Origin: Vibrio amylolyticus
GTDB lineage: Bacteria > Pseudomonadota > Gammaproteobacteria > Enterobacterales > Vibrionaceae
DNA length: 64,000 bases
Direction: 5' to 3'
Assembly (NCBI RefSeq): GCF_023145695.1
Contig: NZ_JAJHVV010000012.1
Location: 62,001-126,000, forward strand
The position numbers were made by a program, and so were the translations under genes. Under the pieces are notes generated by a model that was given only the letters and a program-made list of their open reading frames with translations, did no database searches and was not told the origin of the DNA. Positions 17,599 to 26,649 of the stretch are shown here, piece after piece (position 1 is the stretch's first letter; every line of letters starts with the position of its first letter).

Positions 17599-18397
17599 GG
17601 GTTTTACCTCAGAGGTGTATAAGTAATAAATTTAGTTATTGATTTTTCGAGGGTATTATTGAGCTGAACGGCGAGGTGGGCTAGCGACAAAAAGTGAACT
17701 AATATCGTGACCCTAAAGTGTTGAATTTAAAGTTTTTATATTTTGCGTGTCACTTTTTGTGTTGGAATATGTTGCTTGTTTTAAGAGTTAACCTTCCTAA
17801 GTCTATGCGTGGAATCTAACAAACTTTGGTTGTAAATGTGGTGACTAACCGTCCTGTCTATATTGGGAGATAATGTCACTTATTAGATCTGCTCCTCTAA
17901 GTGTTTACTTATGATGACTGCGCTGGATGAGTCTGTTGAAGAACGTAAACAGCAGCCCGCAGGGACGGGATAAACCACTTAAGCCCCATTAAGCTAAAGG
18001 CCATGTAAAAATATGATTGTTATTCTAACCATCTCTTTTTGAATACCATTATTCCTCATTTAAAGTTACCCACCCTTATGCATGTAAATGATGTGACAGT
18101 ATCAATCATTTCGTTTAAATAACGACCAAAATAATAACCAAAGTGATGCCCATATAAACTATATGGTTTAATAATGTAAACTTTGGTGAAGTTAACAAAA
18201 TTGAACTGGTAAAACGCCATTAGTGAGATCGCTATCAAATTACGTTTTAAAACAAGAGGGTGAAAGTTTGATTTGGCTCAATTTTTCGCTGAGATAACTA
18301 TTGTTAAGGTTAAAAATAGTTTACTCAAATTTGTGTAATTACTACTTTATGGTTAATCTAGCCCCATAAGGTAAATTAATGTAAACGAGTGATTTAA
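17599..18397. other. 799-base divergent intergenic region
   Basis: The region lies between the divergent MFS and YheO-type regulator genes. It carries the two operator half-sites at 17686-17761 on the MFS side. A 20-codon frame at 17911-17973 and a 60-codon minus-strand frame near 18056-18238 have no supporting signal. The 150 bases before 18398 are AT-rich and must contain the promoter of the regulator operon. Confidence 0.45.
17686..17761. promoter_or_regulatory. Widely spaced inverted half-sites upstream of MFS paralogue 2
   Basis: GACAAAAAGTGA at 17686-17697 and TCACTTTTTGTG at 17750-17761 are inverted copies of each other (11 of 12 positions), 52 bases apart. The second also matches the TCACTTTTT half of the sites at 15301-15325 and 9361-9390. 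The spacing differs from the compact sites, so DNA looping or two separate dimers would be needed. Confidence 0.45.
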
Positions 18398-19072
18398 ATG
18401 CTTAAACAAGTGAAGTTTTCTCAACAAGACAGTGAGTCATTATCGAATTACTTTCGTCTTGCAGATACGATTGCTGATCTTATTGGCCCGCACTGTGAAG
18501 TGGTCATTCACTCGTTTGAAAGCTTTGAAGAGTCGGTTGTTAAAATCGTCAATGGACACCACACTGGACGCGCAATGGGTGCACCAATTACCGATCTTGG
18601 TTTGAAGATGTGGCGTGACTATGAAAACTCAGGCGTCGTATCTCCAAAAAGCTATTTTACAAATAGCTGTGATGGCTCATTGCTAAAGTCGACAACTTGT
18701 ATATTGGCCGGTGCAGATAATAAAGCCATCGGTATGTTGTGTATCAACATGAACCTCTCTTTTCCATTCCCTGAAATCATTAAGACGTTAATGCCTGATG
18801 TTTCTGTTGCAACGACAATGGTTAATGAAAACTTCAGCACCAATGCAACAGATGTCATTGACCAAGCGTTAAGCAGTGTGATTGAAGAAGTTGACAATGA
18901 TGACTCAGTTTCTAGTAAGGGCCGCAATAAAGCGATCACCAAGCGTCTATTTGATAACGGTGTTTTTGAGTTAAAGGAAACCACAACTCAGGTTTCAGAA
19001 CGTTTGGGTATTACACGCCAAGCGGTCTACAAATATCTTCGTGAATTTAAATCAGAATTTTTAGTAAATTAA
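18398..19072 (+). CDS. YheO-type PAS/helix-turn-helix transcriptional regulator
   Basis: This 224-residue protein has the two-domain YheO/DauR arrangement. The PAS-like N-terminal domain (about residues 18-135) contains DLIGPHCEVVIHSFESFEES, a characteristic opening, and TSNCDGSLLKS-like spacing before a GMLCINM strand. The C-terminal helix-turn-helix is TTQVSERLGITRQAVYKYL. Members of this family regulate amino-acid catabolism genes and probably sense a small molecule. It is the first gene of an operon with a RidA gene and a cystine-type symporter (25- and 33-base gaps), so it most likely controls that operon. It could also act on the divergent MFS promoter. Confidence 0.85.
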   Translation: MLKQVKFSQQDSESLSNYFRLADTIADLIGPHCEVVIHSFESFEESVVKIVNGHHTGRAMGAPITDLGLKMWRDYENSGVVSPKSYFTNSCDGSLLKSTTCILAGADNKAIGMLCINMNLSFPFPEIIKTLMPDVSVATTMVNENFSTNATDVIDQALSSVIEEVDNDDSVSSKGRNKAITKRLFDNGVFELKETTTQVSERLGITRQAVYKYLREFKSEFLVN

Positions 19073-19097
19073 TAATCAAAATATAGGTGTATCAATA

Positions 19098-19481
19098 ATG
19101 AAGAAAATCATTAATACCAACGAAGCGCCAGCAGCTATCGGGCCGTACTCACAAGGCGCGACATTTGCTGACTTGGTATTTAGCTCTGGTCAACTGCCAC
19201 TGGTTCCAGAAACGATGGAATTTGTTGAAGGTGGAATCACTGAACAGTCTCGTCAGTCGTTAGAAAATTTAAAAGCAGTATTAGAAGAGGGTGGTGCAGG
19301 CATTGATACTGTCATCAAGACTACTTGCTTCTTATCAGACATGGAAAACTTCGCTGCATTTAACGCAGTGTATTCAGATGTATTTGGAACGGAAAACGCA
19401 CCAGCTCGCTCATGTGTAGAAGCTGCTCGTTTACCAAAAGACGCGTTGGTTGAAGTTGAAGCCATTGCTTATCGTAAGTAA
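19098..19481 (+). CDS. ridA: RidA family reactive-imine deaminase
   Basis: The 127 residues match the RidA/YjgF length. Typical signatures are APAAIGPYSQG at the N-terminus, VFSSGQLPL, and PARSCVEAARLPKDALVEVEAIA at the end. The last contains R104, the substrate-binding arginine, and E119, the general-acid glutamate. RidA hydrolyses 2-aminoacrylate and related enamines released by PLP enzymes such as cysteine desulfhydrase and serine dehydratase. Its place next to a cystine symporter fits protection during cysteine breakdown. This may be an operon-specific copy rather than the housekeeping ridA, which is usually elsewhere. Confidence 0.92.
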   Translation: MKKIINTNEAPAAIGPYSQGATFADLVFSSGQLPLVPETMEFVEGGITEQSRQSLENLKAVLEEGGAGIDTVIKTTCFLSDMENFAAFNAVYSDVFGTENAPARSCVEAARLPKDALVEVEAIAYRK

Positions 19482-19505
19482 TCACAGGGTTGGTTGGAGT
19501 ATCTT

Positions 19506-20915
19506 ATGAGTATTACATTTATTGCACTTAGTATTATGTTCTTTGGCTTTTATGCCGTGCTATCTAAGTTCAAGAAACAGAAAAAAACGTTTAACTTCCG
19601 AGTGTTATCTGCATTAGTTGGAGGCTTATTATTCGGTGGTGTTATTCAGATTACACTCGGTTTTGGCAATGAAGCTGTAAATGGGTTTGCTGAGCTCATC
19701 TCAGTATTCGGTAAAGGCTACATCAAACTTCTACAAATGATTGTTATCCCGCTGGTCTTTGTGGCGATGATATCTTCAATCATGAACGTAGAAGGCGGTG
19801 GTGCACTGTCTCGTATCGCGCCTAAAGTTATCGGCGTTCTAATCGTAACGTGTGGTATTTCTGCATTAATTGGTGTTGCGGCAATCTACATCTTCGGCAT
19901 CGATGCAAACGCATTGGTTAGCACGGTTGGTTCAAGCGCTGCTATGGACGCTCGTGGTGCAAACCTTGCTTCTACACAAGAGTCGATGGCGAACAATGGC
20001 CTTGCTAGCTTAGCGCTATCAATCATTCCATCGAACATCTTTGACATGCTGACGGGTTCTGAAAGAACGTCTACGCTATCTACTGTTCTGTTCGGTATGT
20101 TCCTTGGCTACTGTATCCTGCAAGTCAGAACTCGTCGCCCTGAAAAAGTACAAAGCTTTGTTGATTTCATCAATGCGGCAAAAGAAGTTGTACTGTCTAT
20201 GGTTCGTGAAATCTTGAAGCTTACTCCATACGGTGTATTCGCTCTGATGACGACGTTCATGATGACAAATGACCTGTTTGCTCTTGCTGAAATGGGCCGC
20301 TTCCTTGTTGCAAGCTACGCTGCAATCTTTGTGATGTACGCTATCCACATCGGTATGGTTGCATTCACTGGTCTTTCTCCAATGCAGTTTGTTAAGAAGA
20401 CATGGCCTGTACTGGTGTTCGGTTTCGGTTCTCGTTCAAGCATGGCGGCTATCCCGCTAAACGTTGAAACTCAAACTCAACGTATGGGTATCGATGAAGA
20501 AACAGCTAACATGTCGGCGACGTTTGGTACAAGTATCGGCCAAAACGGTTGTGCGGGTATCTACCCAGCAATGCTTGCTATCATGTCTGCTCAAGTTATG
20601 GGTATTCCGGTAGACTTCGCTTTCATCGCTCAACTGGTTGCGGTTATCGCTATCGCCTCTTTCGGTATCGCAGGTGTTGGTGGCGGTGCTACGTTCGCAG
20701 CAGTTGCAGTACTGACTATCATGGGCTTGGATATTACCGTTGTTGCAATCCTAGTATCGATTGAAGCACTGATTGACATGGCTCGTACAGCGCTTAACAT
20801 CTCTGGCTCTATGCTATCGGGTGTTCTAACGGCTAAGAAGAATGGCACTATGGATGAAGAAGCATACAATGCTGAACATGCAAACCCATCTTCAGACAGC
20901 GAAGTCGTGGCTTAA
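19506..20915 (+). CDS. tcyP: Cystine:proton symporter, TcyP-like (dicarboxylate/amino acid:cation symporter family)
   Basis: I place the start at ATG 19506, preceded by GGAG, rather than at a TTG four codons upstream, giving 469 residues, about the TcyP length. The protein has the DAACS fold. N-terminal helices are followed by LLQMIVIPLVFVAMISSIMN and a re-entrant region with FGFGSRSSMAAIPLNVETQ. The next stretch is GTSIGQNGCAGIYPAMLA, typical of the cystine branch rather than of glutamate carriers. It imports L-cystine across the inner membrane. It lies downstream of regulator and RidA genes and ends at a strong terminator. Confidence 0.85.
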   Translation: MSITFIALSIMFFGFYAVLSKFKKQKKTFNFRVLSALVGGLLFGGVIQITLGFGNEAVNGFAELISVFGKGYIKLLQMIVIPLVFVAMISSIMNVEGGGALSRIAPKVIGVLIVTCGISALIGVAAIYIFGIDANALVSTVGSSAAMDARGANLASTQESMANNGLASLALSIIPSNIFDMLTGSERTSTLSTVLFGMFLGYCILQVRTRRPEKVQSFVDFINAAKEVVLSMVREILKLTPYGVFALMTTFMMTNDLFALAEMGRFLVASYAAIFVMYAIHIGMVAFTGLSPMQFVKKTWPVLVFGFGSRSSMAAIPLNVETQTQRMGIDEETANMSATFGTSIGQNGCAGIYPAMLAIMSAQVMGIPVDFAFIAQLVAVIAIASFGIAGVGGGATFAAVAVLTIMGLDITVVAILVSIEALIDMARTALNISGSMLSGVLTAKKNGTMDEEAYNAEHANPSSDSEVVA

Positions 20916-20934
20916 TCACTCGAACTATTTAATC

Positions 20935-20957
20935 TAGCTCCTTCGGGAGCTATTTTT
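20935..20957 (+). terminator. Rho-independent terminator after the cystine symporter
   Basis: A 7-bp stem TAGCTCC/GGAGCTA with a stable TTCG loop is followed by TTTTT. Confidence 0.92.
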
Positions 20958-20982
20958 GTTTACTATTTATAGGTAAGAAAAG

Positions 20983-22305
20983 ATGACAACAGTAATCGTA
21001 GGTGGCAATGCCGCTGGTATGAGTTTCGCAGCAAAATACAAACGGAATCAACCAAGTGAAGAGATCATCGTTATCGAAAAACGTGACTACGTTTCGTTTG
21101 GTGGCTGTGGTTTGCCTTATTTCACAGCAGGCATGTTTGATGATACAGAGCGCCTTATTTCACGTACTCCAGAGCAGGCTATTGCGTCGGGTTTGGATTT
21201 GCGTTTGGACTCTCAAGTTATCGGTTTAGATAAAGCCAACAAGTCTGTTTCGATTAAAACCAGCCAAGAAGAATATCAACTCGCGTACGACAAACTGATC
21301 GTATGTACTGGTGCTCGTCCTATCTTACCTAACTTTGGTGAATACAACTCTGAGCACGTTTATACACTGACAAGCATGGAAGATGGCCTTGCCGTTAAAG
21401 AAGCATTCAAAAATAAAGAACTGAATAATGTTTGTATTATTGGTGCAGGCTTTATCGGCCTAGAAGTGTTTGATGCAGCAGAACACCTAAATAAAAACGT
21501 AACGATCATTGAGCGTGAAGCAACGGTAATGAGCCGTCAATTTAGCCCAGAAATGATTGATACGGTTGAAGCGGATATCCGCGAAAGTGGCGCTGACCTG
21601 AAATTAGGCTGTAGTGTAAAAAGCATCTCTGATGCTAAAGACGGTGGCTATGAGATTCAAACGGATGATGGCGTTGTAAAAGCTGACGTTGTTATCATGT
21701 CACTTGGTTTCAAGCCAAATACAGAAGCGTTTGATTTGCCGAAATATGACAATGGCGCGCTATTAACAAATGAATTTGGTCAAACTGAAGACGAATACAT
21801 TTATGCGGTTGGTGATTGTGCAACAAGCTATCACATCGCCATGGATAAAATGGTGTATTTACCACTCGCGACAACAGCCAATAAGCAAGCCCGTATGATG
21901 GCGGATCACCTTGCAGGGAAAGACACGTACCTTGATGGTTTCTTAGGTTCGTCGTGTCTGAAAGTACTGGATCTGGAGTTGGCGTGTACGGGTATTTCTG
22001 AAGTGGTTGCGAAAGAGCATGGGATCGCATATAAGACGTCAATCATCAAAGATAAGAACCAAACCGATTACTGCCCTGGTCAAGAAGACATAAAGATTAA
22101 AGTGCTCTATCACCCTGAAACAAAAGTACTTTTAGGTGGTGAAATTATCGGTAAGAAAGGCGCTGTTAGTCGTATTAATGCACTAGCCGTTGCGATTACC
22201 GCTAAGATGACGACTCAACAACTAGGTTACTTAGATTTTGCTTACGCGCCTCCTTTTGCTCGAACGTGGGACGCACTGAATGTTGCAGGTAACGTAGCGA
22301 AATAA
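20983..22305 (+). CDS. CoA-disulfide reductase / NADH oxidase-like flavoprotein
   Basis: This 440-residue protein of the pyridine nucleotide-disulfide reductase class has an N-terminal FAD motif VIVGGNAAG. The redox cysteine C42 lies in SFGGCGLPYF, the single active-site cysteine context of CoA-disulfide reductases and NADH oxidases. The NAD(P)H motif is IIGAGFIGLE, and YAVGDCA is the second FAD contact. The C-terminal dimerisation domain ends AYAPPFARTWDALNVAG. No rhodanese domain is attached, unlike the persulfide-reductase versions. It probably reduces CoA disulfide or persulfide, or removes oxygen with NADH. It follows the cystine operon after a terminator. Confidence 0.85.
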   Translation: MTTVIVGGNAAGMSFAAKYKRNQPSEEIIVIEKRDYVSFGGCGLPYFTAGMFDDTERLISRTPEQAIASGLDLRLDSQVIGLDKANKSVSIKTSQEEYQLAYDKLIVCTGARPILPNFGEYNSEHVYTLTSMEDGLAVKEAFKNKELNNVCIIGAGFIGLEVFDAAEHLNKNVTIIEREATVMSRQFSPEMIDTVEADIRESGADLKLGCSVKSISDAKDGGYEIQTDDGVVKADVVIMSLGFKPNTEAFDLPKYDNGALLTNEFGQTEDEYIYAVGDCATSYHIAMDKMVYLPLATTANKQARMMADHLAGKDTYLDGFLGSSCLKVLDLELACTGISEVVAKEHGIAYKTSIIKDKNQTDYCPGQEDIKIKVLYHPETKVLLGGEIIGKKGAVSRINALAVAITAKMTTQQLGYLDFAYAPPFARTWDALNVAGNVAK

Positions 22306-22338
22306 AGACGTTATCACCTTAGATATGAAATTAAACAT

Positions 22339-22367
22339 GCCAGTCATCAACAATGACTGGCTTTTTT
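22339..22367 (+). terminator. Rho-independent terminator after the CoA-disulfide reductase gene
   Basis: A perfect 9-bp stem GCCAGTCAT/ATGACTGGC with a 5-base loop is followed by six T. Confidence 0.95.
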
Positions 22368-22483
22368 GATTGATAGCTTTATCAATTACTGACGATTTTC
22401 GCTTTGCAAACTACACTGATTAATACGATCTCTGTATCAGTTTAATCCATTATAAGTGTTAACGATTAGCGTTAGGGGGCGAC

Positions 22484-23290
22484 ATGGCCAAGCAGAAAGT
22501 ACAGCATTTCTTTCATCCCATTTCAGGCACAATCAGCTACGTAGTATCCGACATTGCAACCAATGAAGCGATCATCATTGATCCTGTCGCAGACTATAAT
22601 GAAGCCACGGGAGAGGTGACGTTTGAGTCTTCTCAGATGATTCTCCATTACGTCGAAAAGCATCAATTACACGTTACGGCAATTTTAGAAACACACATTC
22701 ATGCGGATCATCTTACAGGTTCCTTCTTCTTACATGAAAAGCTTAACGCACCTATTCATGTGTCAGATGCTGTGAAAGAAGTGTACGCCACGTGGAAAGA
22801 CGATTTGGCACTGAGTGAGATGTATGAGTTTGAAAATTATTTATTAGATCACGAGCACCTTGGCTTTGGAGAATCCGACTTAGAAGTCATTAATACACCG
22901 GGGCATACGCCTGCCGATTTGACCTATAAAGTAGGGGATGCCGTGTTTGTCGGTGATTCTTTGTTTCATCACGGTACAGGTCGAGCCGACTTCCCAGGAG
23001 GCAGCGCAAAACAAATGTTTCACTCGCTCACTAAGCTCTATGACATGGATGATGATACCAAGGTCTATCTATGTCATAACTACCCTAAAACGGCCGATGA
23101 ATTGATTCATATGACAACGATTGGTGAAGAGAAACATGAGAACAGTTTTATAACGGAAGAGACGACGGAAGAGGAGTTTGTTTGTCATCGAGAAGAGAGA
23201 GATGAACAACTGGCGGAACCGAAATTAATTAACCCAGCGTTGGTGTACAACTTAACCTGCCAGTTACCTCAACCACAACAGATGCAGTAG
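22484..23290 (+). CDS. MBL-fold hydrolase, ETHE1/Blh-like persulfide dioxygenase candidate
   Basis: This 268-residue metallo-beta-lactamase-fold protein has the metal motif HIHADH at residues 71-76, then NTPGHTPADLTYKVG, VGDSLFHHGTGRADFPGG and the last ligand in LCHNYP. The GRADFPGG element is characteristic of the ETHE1/Blh branch, which oxidises glutathione persulfide or related persulfides with mononuclear iron. It could also be a glyoxalase-II-like thioesterase, but the GR-x-DF signature argues against that. No rhodanese domain is fused. Its position after cystine uptake and CoA-disulfide-reductase genes supports a role in sulfane-sulfur disposal. Confidence 0.8.
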   Translation: MAKQKVQHFFHPISGTISYVVSDIATNEAIIIDPVADYNEATGEVTFESSQMILHYVEKHQLHVTAILETHIHADHLTGSFFLHEKLNAPIHVSDAVKEVYATWKDDLALSEMYEFENYLLDHEHLGFGESDLEVINTPGHTPADLTYKVGDAVFVGDSLFHHGTGRADFPGGSAKQMFHSLTKLYDMDDDTKVYLCHNYPKTADELIHMTTIGEEKHENSFITEETTEEEFVCHREERDEQLAEPKLINPALVYNLTCQLPQPQQMQ

Positions 23291-23306
23291 CGTTTGCCAA
23301 GGACTT

Positions 23307-23340
23307 ATAAAAAACCCGAACGCACGAAACGTTCGGGTTG
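23307..23340 (-). terminator. Terminator between convergent MBL and DUF1415 genes
   Basis: A perfect 10-bp stem AACCCGAACG/CGTTCGGGTT with a 7-base loop. The minus strand has the T-run of six, so it mainly ends the DUF1415 transcript, but it can also serve the plus-strand gene. Confidence 0.85.
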
Positions 23341-23384
23341 ATTTATCTAATTAGCGCGATTTCGATGCTTATACTATTAAGTAA

Positions 23385-23969
23385 TTAGCTAAATAAATAA
23401 GGGAACAGTTTGTTTTTTTCTTCCTGAGTTAATGATTCAACTCTTGCGATATTAGTGTCAGGGATCGCTTCAGGGTTAGGGTAGTGTTTCAGCACCTTCT
23501 CCATGCTCTCTTCACGAATTAAGTGAATCGTTGGATATGGAGAGCGATTAGTTAAGTTCTCGGCGTCTTCTGGCTGTGTACCATGGAAATAATATTCTGG
23601 GTGGAAAGTCGCGACTTGATAAATGCCTTCATAGTCTTGCTGCTTTATTAGTCCATCAACCCAGTCTAGGAAGAAGTTGTAATCCATGAAGTCTTGAAGG
23701 ACATCAGGGAAAACGACCAAGGTTGTTTCAAGCTCTTTAGGATCTTTGCTGTCGAGGATTTGAAACTCTTCAAGAATAAACTCTAGGAGTTGTTCTTCCG
23801 TTGTTGCTGGCGTCACTGCAATTTTGATCTGCTTATTTTTATTGGGTTTATGTGCAAAAGGGCAAAGGTTTAGGCCAATAATGGCATCTTCTAACCATTG
23901 CTGAGTTTGCTTTTCAGCTAATTCATATTTGTTCATGGGCATTACTTTCTTAATTGCTTCTTGCTTCAT
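23385..23969 (-). CDS. DUF1415 family protein
   Basis: This 194-residue soluble protein contains WLEDAIIGLNLCPFAHKP, the opening signature of DUF1415, followed by TTLVVFPD, FLDWVD, YQVATFHPEYYF and PYPTIHLIREESME. The family is widespread in gammaproteobacteria and has no established biochemical role. The conserved cysteine and the histidine/aspartate-rich region suggest a small-molecule or metal site, but that is a guess. Start may be one of the methionines at residues 10-12 instead of the first. Confidence 0.85.
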   Translation of the reverse strand: MKQEAIKKVMPMNKYELAEKQTQQWLEDAIIGLNLCPFAHKPNKNKQIKIAVTPATTEEQLLEFILEEFQILDSKDPKELETTLVVFPDVLQDFMDYNFFLDWVDGLIKQQDYEGIYQVATFHPEYYFHGTQPEDAENLTNRSPYPTIHLIREESMEKVLKHYPNPEAIPDTNIARVESLTQEEKNKLFPYLFS

Positions 23970-24023
23970 TTTCGCAACAGAATAGCAGAAAATGAAACGA
24001 AGACTACTCTAGATGTATGCCGT

Positions 24024-25223
24024 CTATGCTGGTTGAGCGGCAAGTTGTTTTTGTGTTCGTTGAAATAGAACAAAACAGAGCGCAAAGAGTAATAGATAGA
24101 GTGACATTCCACCTGTGACAACACTTGCCCATCCACCATGTTGCCAGCAGTAAATGAGGAAAAACCCGCCGAGGCTTCCTCCAATATAGTAATGAACAAG
24201 ATATAACGCTGTTGCCGTTGCTTTGGCATGAAGCGCTTTTTGGCTAACCCAGGAGTAGGCCAGAGTATGAGTAAAGAAAGCGCCGAAACTGATCAAAATC
24301 AGCCCGACTAACATCATAGGGACGGTGTCTATTAACGCAATCCACATCCCAATCATACTAATGATAGAACCAGTAACCATTCCTGAGATAGGCTGTTTCG
24401 TTTGCGTCCACTTTCCGGTTAGTTTCGAGCTTAATGTTCCTGCTAAATAGCAGAGAAAAATAAGCGAAGACAAGCCAACGGGCAGATTGTGCGGCTCGCT
24501 GACCAAACGAAACCCCATTACCGAATATAAGTTAACAAATAATGCGAAATTAACACCACCGATAAGCATGGCAAACCAGATAGTTCGGTTCTTTATATGT
24601 TTAATAAGAGCGCGGTTGTGATGGAAAAAGAGCCCCCGTTGTGGGGTGAAATTCTCTTGCTTGGGTAAAATTGCACTGACAATCATCGCGCCAATTAAGG
24701 TCAGAATAGCTAAAATAGCAACGGCGTATTGCCAGCTGAAAAAATCGGTTAATGTGCCCCCAAGAACACGACCAAATATCCCGCCTAATGAATTAGCTGC
24801 AATGTAGCCACCTATTGCTCGCCCGAAGGCGGCAGGGTCAAGTTCTTCGACCATATAGGCAACGGCTACTGATGCAAATGCGGCGAGTGCGACGCCCATT
24901 AAGCCCCTTGCCATTAGAAGTAACCAGTAGCTGTCGCTGATGAGCATGAGTACGCCAATAATAGGCATGGAATAAAGCCCGATTAGCATCACTTTTCGCC
25001 TGCCTAAAGACTCAGAACATATTGCCCAAGGCACAAGAAACACAGACAAAGCGAAAGTGGAGGCAGCAAACACCCCGTTAACCTGAGTCTCGGAAACTGA
25101 AAAGTGCTCCGCCAATAATGGAAGAATTGGCTGAAAAATATATAAGTTACAAAAGACTAAGAATGAACCTAGCGCCAAGCTGAGTGTGATTTTTCGGTAC
25201 TTTACGCTGCCAAATTCAACCAT
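24024..25223 (-). CDS. MFS transporter, YnfM-like (DHA1 type, 12 TM)
   Basis: This 399-residue protein has about twelve membrane helices. The first cytosolic loop reads ESLGRRKVMLIGLY, the MFS G-R-R/K signature. The overall pattern (FCNLYIFQPILPLLAEHFSVS at the start, FGRAIGGYIAANSLGGIFGR in the middle) matches YnfM/YybF-type efflux proteins of the arabinose-efflux permease group. It is divergent from a LysR gene 129 bases away, so the LysR protein probably controls it. The substrate is unknown. Confidence 0.85.
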   Translation of the reverse strand: MVEFGSVKYRKITLSLALGSFLVFCNLYIFQPILPLLAEHFSVSETQVNGVFAASTFALSVFLVPWAICSESLGRRKVMLIGLYSMPIIGVLMLISDSYWLLLMARGLMGVALAAFASVAVAYMVEELDPAAFGRAIGGYIAANSLGGIFGRVLGGTLTDFFSWQYAVAILAILTLIGAMIVSAILPKQENFTPQRGLFFHHNRALIKHIKNRTIWFAMLIGGVNFALFVNLYSVMGFRLVSEPHNLPVGLSSLIFLCYLAGTLSSKLTGKWTQTKQPISGMVTGSIISMIGMWIALIDTVPMMLVGLILISFGAFFTHTLAYSWVSQKALHAKATATALYLVHYYIGGSLGGFFLIYCWQHGGWASVVTGGMSLYLLLFALCFVLFQRTQKQLAAQPA

Positions 25224-25352
25224 GAGAGTTCCTACAGACTAAACATCTTGGTAATAGAGATGAGTTGATGACTATGTGATCAAATTAGCAGTGAACTTGT
25301 GATTAATAAAATATATTAAAAATATCTAGTTAATATATAAAAGATATCGAAA

Positions 25353-26222
25353 TTGGACTCGAGACAACTTAGGCATTTCGCAATGGTTGCCCAACACGGG
25401 CACTTTACCATGGCGGCAAAGGCGTTAAATATCGCTCAACCCGCTCTGAGCATTTCTATCAAAAAATTTGAGCAGCAACTAGGGGTGGTGCTATTTAAGC
25501 GTCAAGACCGAAAAGTAGAGCTCACCCACGAAGGGAAGGTATTACTCGAGCATGCAAAGCGTATTTTACAGCAGCTTGATGATGCCAAGCTCGCTATGGA
25601 TGAATTGATTGGGCTGGATAAGGGAGAAGTACGATTGGGGGCGCCGAGTATGATGGGATCTTACTTTTTCCCTGAGATCTTAATGGCATTTAAATCACGT
25701 TACCCCAAATTAAAGCTCACGCTAGTCGATGCTGGAACTCAATCGATTAGAGATATGTTGCTAGCTGGAGAGCTTGATATTGGTGTGATCGTAAACAAAG
25801 ACATTCCAAGTGAATTGGATGTAGACCATTTGATGATGGGGGAGATGGTGGCGGTTGTTTCTGAAGATCATTCATTAGCCCAAAATCAATCTATATCTTA
25901 CCCTGAATTTTTTGAACATGAGCTGGTGATGTTCAAGCCCGGATACTTTCATCGAGACTTTATTGATAAGGTGTCACGAGATGGAGACTATGACCTTAAG
26001 TTCTCCTTTGAAACGAACTTAATACCTATGATACTCAATATCGTTAAACGAGAGTTTGCTATTTCTGCCTTGCTAAATTTGGTGACAAATCATGAGCCAG
26101 GCGTTGTCGGCATACCATTTGAAGAGCCAGTAAAAATGGATCTGGTATTGGCATGGAGAAAAGAGGGGTATCAATCGAAAGCCGATAAGACGTTTATCGA
26201 CTTTGTTAAGCAGTATGTCTAG
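25353..26222 (+). CDS. LysR-type transcriptional regulator
   Basis: This 289-residue protein begins with a TTG start (reading as MDSRQLRHFAMV), which matches the usual LysR N-terminus; no ATG lies near. The winged helix-turn-helix spans residues 1-65 (HFTMAAKALNIAQPALSISIKKFEQQLG) and the periplasmic-binding-protein-like effector domain covers about residues 90-289. It is most similar in pattern to regulators that sit divergent to MFS exporters of the YnfM type, as here. The 129-base shared promoter region is AT-rich and presumably holds the T-N11-A sites. The inducer is unknown. Confidence 0.92.
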   Translation: MDSRQLRHFAMVAQHGHFTMAAKALNIAQPALSISIKKFEQQLGVVLFKRQDRKVELTHEGKVLLEHAKRILQQLDDAKLAMDELIGLDKGEVRLGAPSMMGSYFFPEILMAFKSRYPKLKLTLVDAGTQSIRDMLLAGELDIGVIVNKDIPSELDVDHLMMGEMVAVVSEDHSLAQNQSISYPEFFEHELVMFKPGYFHRDFIDKVSRDGDYDLKFSFETNLIPMILNIVKREFAISALLNLVTNHEPGVVGIPFEEPVKMDLVLAWRKEGYQSKADKTFIDFVKQYV

Positions 26223-26240
26223 AGGAAATGAAAAGTCGAT

Positions 26241-26468
26241 TTAGGCGTTGTACATCTTATCGAAGTTCTTTTGATTCCAACCTACCATTATTTGATCGCC
26301 GATTTTAAGTACAGGGATTGAACGTGCACCCATCGCTTGTAATTCTTTTCTGCCACGCTGCATTTTGGCGTTGGTTAAGCGGTACTTTAACCCCTTAGAG
26401 TCAAGATAGCGTTGTGCGTCTTTGCAATGAGGGCATTTGTCGGCAACATAAAGAACTAAACGTTTCAT
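26241..26468 (-). CDS. Small glutaredoxin-family protein
   Basis: From ATG 26468 the protein has 75 residues; a GTG four codons upstream is also possible. The redox motif CPHC lies at residues 12-15 (YVADKCPHC) and the cis-proline region is SIPVLKIGDQIMVG, both standard for NrdH/glutaredoxin-like folds. It probably acts as a cytosolic thiol-disulfide carrier using glutathione or thioredoxin reductase. It is convergent with the LysR gene and stands alone. Confidence 0.9.
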   Translation of the reverse strand: MKRLVLYVADKCPHCKDAQRYLDSKGLKYRLTNAKMQRGRKELQAMGARSIPVLKIGDQIMVGWNQKNFDKMYNA

Positions 26469-26649
26469 AATAGACTTCACTTATCTTGGTAATTAGGTTT
26501 CTGATACAAGTAATTTTCTTGCAGCGTTCACTTTGAGCGCGGATTTTAGCGGAAATTGCCGACAGAGAAAAGCACACTGACAAAATCAATGATCCACAAA
26601 GGCAATTCCGTTAAACTGAGCGCCATTAAACATCATCGTTATTTTACTT

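Noticed and set aside
17911..17973. 20-codon frame MMTALDESVEERKQQPAGTG
   Set aside because: No ribosome binding site or neighbouring attenuator was found.
18056..18238. 60-residue minus-strand frame upstream of the YheO-type regulator
   Set aside because: AT-rich shadow with no domain, inside the likely promoter region.
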